Shown piece by piece: positions 14,466 to 17,472 of a DNA stretch of 17,472 nucleotides. Positions within the stretch are counted from its first letter, which is position 1; every line of letters begins with the position of its first letter. The translations under genes and the position numbers were made by a program. The notes beneath the pieces were generated by a model that had not been told where the DNA came from, did no database searches, and worked only from the letters and a program-made list of their open reading frames with translations. Source of the DNA: Rickettsiales bacterium. GTDB taxonomy: Bacteria > Pseudomonadota > Alphaproteobacteria > Rickettsiales > Anaplasmataceae. Where the stretch lies: contig JAISAR010000096.1 of assembly GCA_031266615.1 (NCBI GenBank), positions 1 through 17,472 on the forward strand. The letters run 5' to 3'.

Positions 14466-15641
14466 ATGCAAGTTGACCATGAAACTAGTTTAATCATTGA
14501 TGCCATAGAGAAGTTTGGTGGTGAGGCAAGGCTTGTCGGTGGGTGTGTAAGGGACTCAATTCTGCAGCGTGACATTCACGACATTGACCTCGCTACCAAT
14601 CTACTGCCTAACCAAGCGATTGAAGCGCTCAAACTTCGCAATATAAAAACTATTCCAACTGGCTTAAAGCATGGAACTATCACTGCAGTTTTAAACCAAA
14701 GATCTTTTGAGATCACAACGTTAAGGTATGATACTCAATGCGACGGTAGGCATGCGAAAGTAGAATTTACCAATAATTGGCAAGCTGATGCTTCAAGGCG
14801 TGATTTTACATTTAACGCCCTATATGCAGACAAGCATGGCCATGTATATGACTACTTTGGTGGTACTCAGGACTTAAAAGCGCGAAGGTTAAACTTTATA
14901 GGTAATGCTGAAGATAGAATTAAGGAAGACTGTCTACGTATTTTAAGAGTGTTTCGTTTTCACGCAAAAATATGCGTTGGAAATTTGAGTGATGAAATAT
15001 TGGACGTATGCAAAAAGCATTCGCACATGATCCAAAACCTCTCTGGAGAGAGAATAAGAGACGAAATGTTTAAATTGCTAGGGTGTGATGACCCTGCTCC
15101 AACGCTTAAGAGCATGCAAAAATCTGATGTTTTGCAAAAAATTATTCCAAAAGAAGTAAAATGCGAAATTCTGTCCTCACCGCTTCTTTTTGGTGCTGAT
15201 GCGATAGTAAAATTAGCGTTGCTCCTTAGAACTACTGAAAAAAATGATAGGACAAGTCTTGGAGAATACGTAAGCAAGTTTTTACGTCTTTCAAACAAGC
15301 AAAAGAAAAAGCTGCTGTTTTTACTGTTCAATGATCTCAAAACAGAGCTTTCAGAAAAGGAGCAAAAAAAATACATATCCTTGTTTGGTAGGGAATTATA
15401 TTGTGACTTGGTCAAAATCTGTGGTGTTGAGTCTGGAACAAATGTTGATGAATACATCTCATTTGCTAAGGTGTTCGATATCCCGAAATTTCCTTTATCT
15501 GGCGATGATTTGATAAATATAGGTTATCAGTCAGGGAAAAGTTTAGGTAGAAGTTTAGAGTTGTTAAAGCAACATTGGGAAGACAACTCCTATTCCTTAA
15601 CGAAAGAGGAGTTGTTACTTTATGCTAAGAACCTACTCTAA
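14466..15641 (+). CDS. cca: CCA tRNA nucleotidyltransferase / poly(A) polymerase family
   Basis: Class II nucleotidyltransferase that adds or repairs the 3' CCA end of tRNAs in the cytosol. The head domain has LVGGCVRD (23-30), then HDIDLA with metal-binding D39 and D41. It continues with TGLKHGTITAV, ASRRDFTFNAL (109-119, R112 and D113) and EDRIKEDCLRILRVFRF (149-165), the conserved motifs of the family. An alpha-helical RNA-binding part follows to residue 391, with the length normal for the family. A pure poly(A) polymerase cannot be excluded from motifs alone, but in Rickettsiales a single such enzyme normally does CCA addition. No Shine-Dalgarno is visible. The 3' end overlaps by 17 nt the end of the opposite-strand coiled-coil gene. 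Confidence 0.93.
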   Translation: MQVDHETSLIIDAIEKFGGEARLVGGCVRDSILQRDIHDIDLATNLLPNQAIEALKLRNIKTIPTGLKHGTITAVLNQRSFEITTLRYDTQCDGRHAKVEFTNNWQADASRRDFTFNALYADKHGHVYDYFGGTQDLKARRLNFIGNAEDRIKEDCLRILRVFRFHAKICVGNLSDEILDVCKKHSHMIQNLSGERIRDEMFKLLGCDDPAPTLKSMQKSDVLQKIIPKEVKCEILSSPLLFGADAIVKLALLLRTTEKNDRTSLGEYVSKFLRLSNKQKKKLLFLLFNDLKTELSEKEQKKYISLFGRELYCDLVKICGVESGTNVDEYISFAKVFDIPKFPLSGDDLINIGYQSGKSLGRSLELLKQHWEDNSYSLTKEELLLYAKNLL

Positions 15642-17358
15642 CGTTCAATGAGTTTATGCTTGCGGTGCTGCTAGTGTGGCTCAGAAAAGAGTTAGGTGTG
15701 CTGTTTGTATTTTTTGGTAACGTAAATTCATTGCTTATATTTTTTGCCAGTTTTTGAACATTACTTGAGTCTAAGGATTTTGCTTTAGTTTTTATTGACT
15801 TTTCCAGAGCATCTTCAGGTAAAGAGTTTGTATAGGACTGCACAAATTTTTCATTATATGGATTATTTGTACGCTTCTTAACAACACTTGCTTTTTTCTC
15901 AGCAGTCAAATTATTCTTTAATCTTGCAGTACTGCTAGTGCAACTCATGAAAGTATTGGGTGTAAGTTTTTCATTTGGCTGCTCAACTGGTTCTTTTTTT
16001 GTTTTTTGTAACTGTTTATCCAATCTTCCTTTATTTTTTTGAGATAAATCAGCCTCACTTTTGGCCATTGATTTTGTATTTGTTTGGTGGGAGCTATCTC
16101 TCTGTTGTTGCGCTTTTTTTGTCGTAGTACTTTGACTTTCTAAGCTCTCTAATCTATATTCTAAGCTCTCTAATGCACATAGGCTCTCCTTTAATTGTTT
16201 GCACTGAGCGTCTTTTTCTTTCAATGCTCCTTCCAATTTTTTTATTTGATCGATTGATCTATATAGCAATTCTCCATCCTCCTTTCTTAACGAGAGATTT
16301 TCTGCTTGTAAGTCTGCAATCTGATATGTTTGATCATTATAGGACAAAGTTAACTTTTCTAGTTCCTCGTTTGCTTTCTCTAGTTGCTTATTCAATTCCT
16401 CTATTTCAACTGATTGAGCAGTTAGTTGTCTCTTTAAAGATTCATCATCTCTTCCTTCAACAGCATATAGTCCTTTCTCTAACATTTCCATCATGTTCGA
16501 GAAAACTTCCTTGAAGATGCCATCTATTTCAGCTAACTCCCATTCTTTATTTCCTTCTAAAGTTTGTACTTGCTTTTGTAACTCTAATATCTTATTTTCC
16601 AAGCTCTTTTTTTCTTCCTGCTGCTCTTGATTGTGTAATTGTGATGTTCTCTCTGATATTTCCGTCACATTCGAGAGCAACTCATTTAATTTCATACACA
16701 TTTCAGCTATCTGCTGCTGTTCGTTACTTCTAGTTTCTATTTTCTTTTTATCTTGTTCTAATGCTTCATTTAACAGCGTTAAACTGTTTATTTTTGCGTC
16801 TTTTTCTTCCACTTCTGCTGAAAGCTTTCTTGTTTTATTTATAAGTTCCATTTTGTATTCGGCTAGTTCCTCTTCTCGTTTGCCTGCATCTTCTGTAAAT
16901 TCCTCACAATTCTTTTCAAGTCTTTCAATTACAGATTGTAATCCTCTGTTTTCTTCTTTTAAGGAAGCATTTTGTAAACGTTCAAGTTCTAATTCCTGAC
17001 TTATGTCCTCCAGCTGTTCTTTTAATGCTTCATCATCTTCCCCATGCACTTCACAGTAATTGTTCTCAACCAATTCATTTCCAATATCAAAGCAGTCTTC
17101 ATCAGTAGATCCATCACTTACTCCAGAATAAATTCCTTCATCTTCACTCATTATTTTGTTCTCTTCCTCTGCAACTTCGGGTTTTAAATTAACTTCAATA
17201 CTTTTGTCTACTTTTTCAACGTATTTGGTCTGCATTGCCGTATCTTGAAATGCTACTCCATCAGTCTGAACCCCTCCATCTTTGCTTATCACTACACTTT
17301 GGCTCTCTTTCTCTGCAACTTCGAGTTTTAAGTCAACTTGGGCACTTTCATCTACCAT
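15625..17358 (-). CDS. Long coiled-coil protein with internal repeats
   Basis: This 577-aa protein (from ATG 17358) has no recognised family. An in-frame TTG at 17367 would add three residues; neither start has a good ribosome binding site, and an in-frame TAA lies farther upstream. The N-terminal about 100 residues are acidic and hold an imperfect repeat: VDLKLEVAEKE (about 8-18) and VNLKPEVAEEE (about 56-66). Residues about 108-410 form an almost unbroken coiled coil rich in Glu, Lys, Leu and Gln. The C-terminal 150 residues are Lys/Ser/Thr/Asn-rich and contain TPNTFMSCTSSTA (about 466-478) and TPNSFLSHTSSTA (about 554-566). There is no signal peptide or membrane segment. Generic similarity to eukaryotic coiled-coil or cytoskeletal proteins says little about function. 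The 3' end overlaps cca. A host-interaction role is possible but is only inference from its type and neighbours. Confidence 0.85.
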   Translation of the reverse strand: MVDESAQVDLKLEVAEKESQSVVISKDGGVQTDGVAFQDTAMQTKYVEKVDKSIEVNLKPEVAEEENKIMSEDEGIYSGVSDGSTDEDCFDIGNELVENNYCEVHGEDDEALKEQLEDISQELELERLQNASLKEENRGLQSVIERLEKNCEEFTEDAGKREEELAEYKMELINKTRKLSAEVEEKDAKINSLTLLNEALEQDKKKIETRSNEQQQIAEMCMKLNELLSNVTEISERTSQLHNQEQQEEKKSLENKILELQKQVQTLEGNKEWELAEIDGIFKEVFSNMMEMLEKGLYAVEGRDDESLKRQLTAQSVEIEELNKQLEKANEELEKLTLSYNDQTYQIADLQAENLSLRKEDGELLYRSIDQIKKLEGALKEKDAQCKQLKESLCALESLEYRLESLESQSTTTKKAQQQRDSSHQTNTKSMAKSEADLSQKNKGRLDKQLQKTKKEPVEQPNEKLTPNTFMSCTSSTARLKNNLTAEKKASVVKKRTNNPYNEKFVQSYTNSLPEDALEKSIKTKAKSLDSSNVQKLAKNISNEFTLPKNTNSTPNSFLSHTSSTASINSLNVRVGS

Positions 17359-17378
17359 ACGCGTCAAGTTAAGGGAAA

Positions 17379-17472
17379 ATGAGCAAATTTAGGGAAGTTA
17401 AGGTAGATACTCTAGTTTTTCTGTACTTGTCCTTTAATGAAAATCGTGACCAAGTTATGGTAAGCTTTTTAA
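17379..17472 (+). CDS. Possible 5' end of a gene running off the window
   Basis: ATG 17379 opens a plus-strand frame of 31 codons without stop up to the window edge, starting MSKFREVKVDTLVFLYL. AAGGG lies 3 nt upstream, close for a Shine-Dalgarno. The start is only 20 nt from the divergent coiled-coil ATG, which leaves no room for two promoters between them. One of the promoters would have to lie inside the other gene, or this frame is chance. I do not recognise the protein. Confidence 0.35.
   Translation, partial: MSKFREVKVDTLVFLYLSFNENRDQVMVSFL

Noticed and set aside
14960..15457. 165-codon open frame on the minus strand inside cca
   Set aside because: It lies fully within the conserved cca coding frame, its protein is Ser/Phe-rich as expected for antisense of a Lys/Glu-rich gene, and it has no start signal or recognisable domain.
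16173..16999. Two plus-strand frames (113 and 122 codons) opposite the coiled-coil gene
   Set aside because: Antisense of a Glu/Lys/Leu-rich coiled coil gives long Ser/Phe/Leu frames by composition. Hydrophobic stretches here should not be read as membrane proteins.

Overview
The window looks like a chromosomal segment of a Wolbachia endosymbiont (Rickettsiales, Alphaproteobacteria). This is recognised from gene content, not from a database search. The DNA is AT-rich. Housekeeping genes alternate with lineage-restricted genes: an ankyrin-like protein, an OTU-type protease, a long coiled-coil protein and two unrecognised proteins. A cluster of short palindromes of the kind scattered through Wolbachia genomes lies at the left end. 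No IS element, CRISPR array, tRNA or rRNA was found.

Layout. Positions 1-444 are non-coding and repeat-rich, with a ~45 bp direct repeat and a nested cluster of GTCATTCCAG/CTGGAATGAC hairpins. Next come a gene-transfer-agent-type baseplate hub protein with a TIM-barrel domain (445-3684, +) and an unrecognised 270-aa protein with a Cys/His cluster (3728-4540, +). ppdK follows (4828-7473, +). A minus-strand ankyrin-like gene (7513-9773) is split by a frameshift near its 3' end, which cuts off a proline-rich linker and a two-helix membrane hairpin. It is divergent from glpX (9886-10815, +). An unrecognised gene (10907-11968, +) has an in-frame TAA at codon 8. It abuts ychF (11969-13063, -). The ychF/OTU intergenic region carries an OTU promoter, and the OTU protease gene (13182-14387, +) ends in an intrinsic terminator. 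cca (14466-15641, +) overlaps tail-to-tail with a coiled-coil protein gene (15625-17358, -). A possible partial ORF runs off the right edge.

The genes do not form one pathway. PPDK and FBPase (GlpX) fit the gluconeogenic-leaning central metabolism known for Wolbachia. YchF and the CCA-adding enzyme serve translation. The ankyrin-like, OTU and coiled-coil proteins are eukaryote-like and are plausible host-interaction factors. Nothing here shows that they are secreted or that they cooperate.

The most interesting points are the OTU protease with a candidate ubiquitin-binding (MIU-like) motif just after the catalytic domain, the frameshift that removes the membrane anchor of the ankyrin-like protein, the duplicated module within that protein, the nonsense codon at position 8 of the 10907 gene, and the apparently isolated GTA hub gene.
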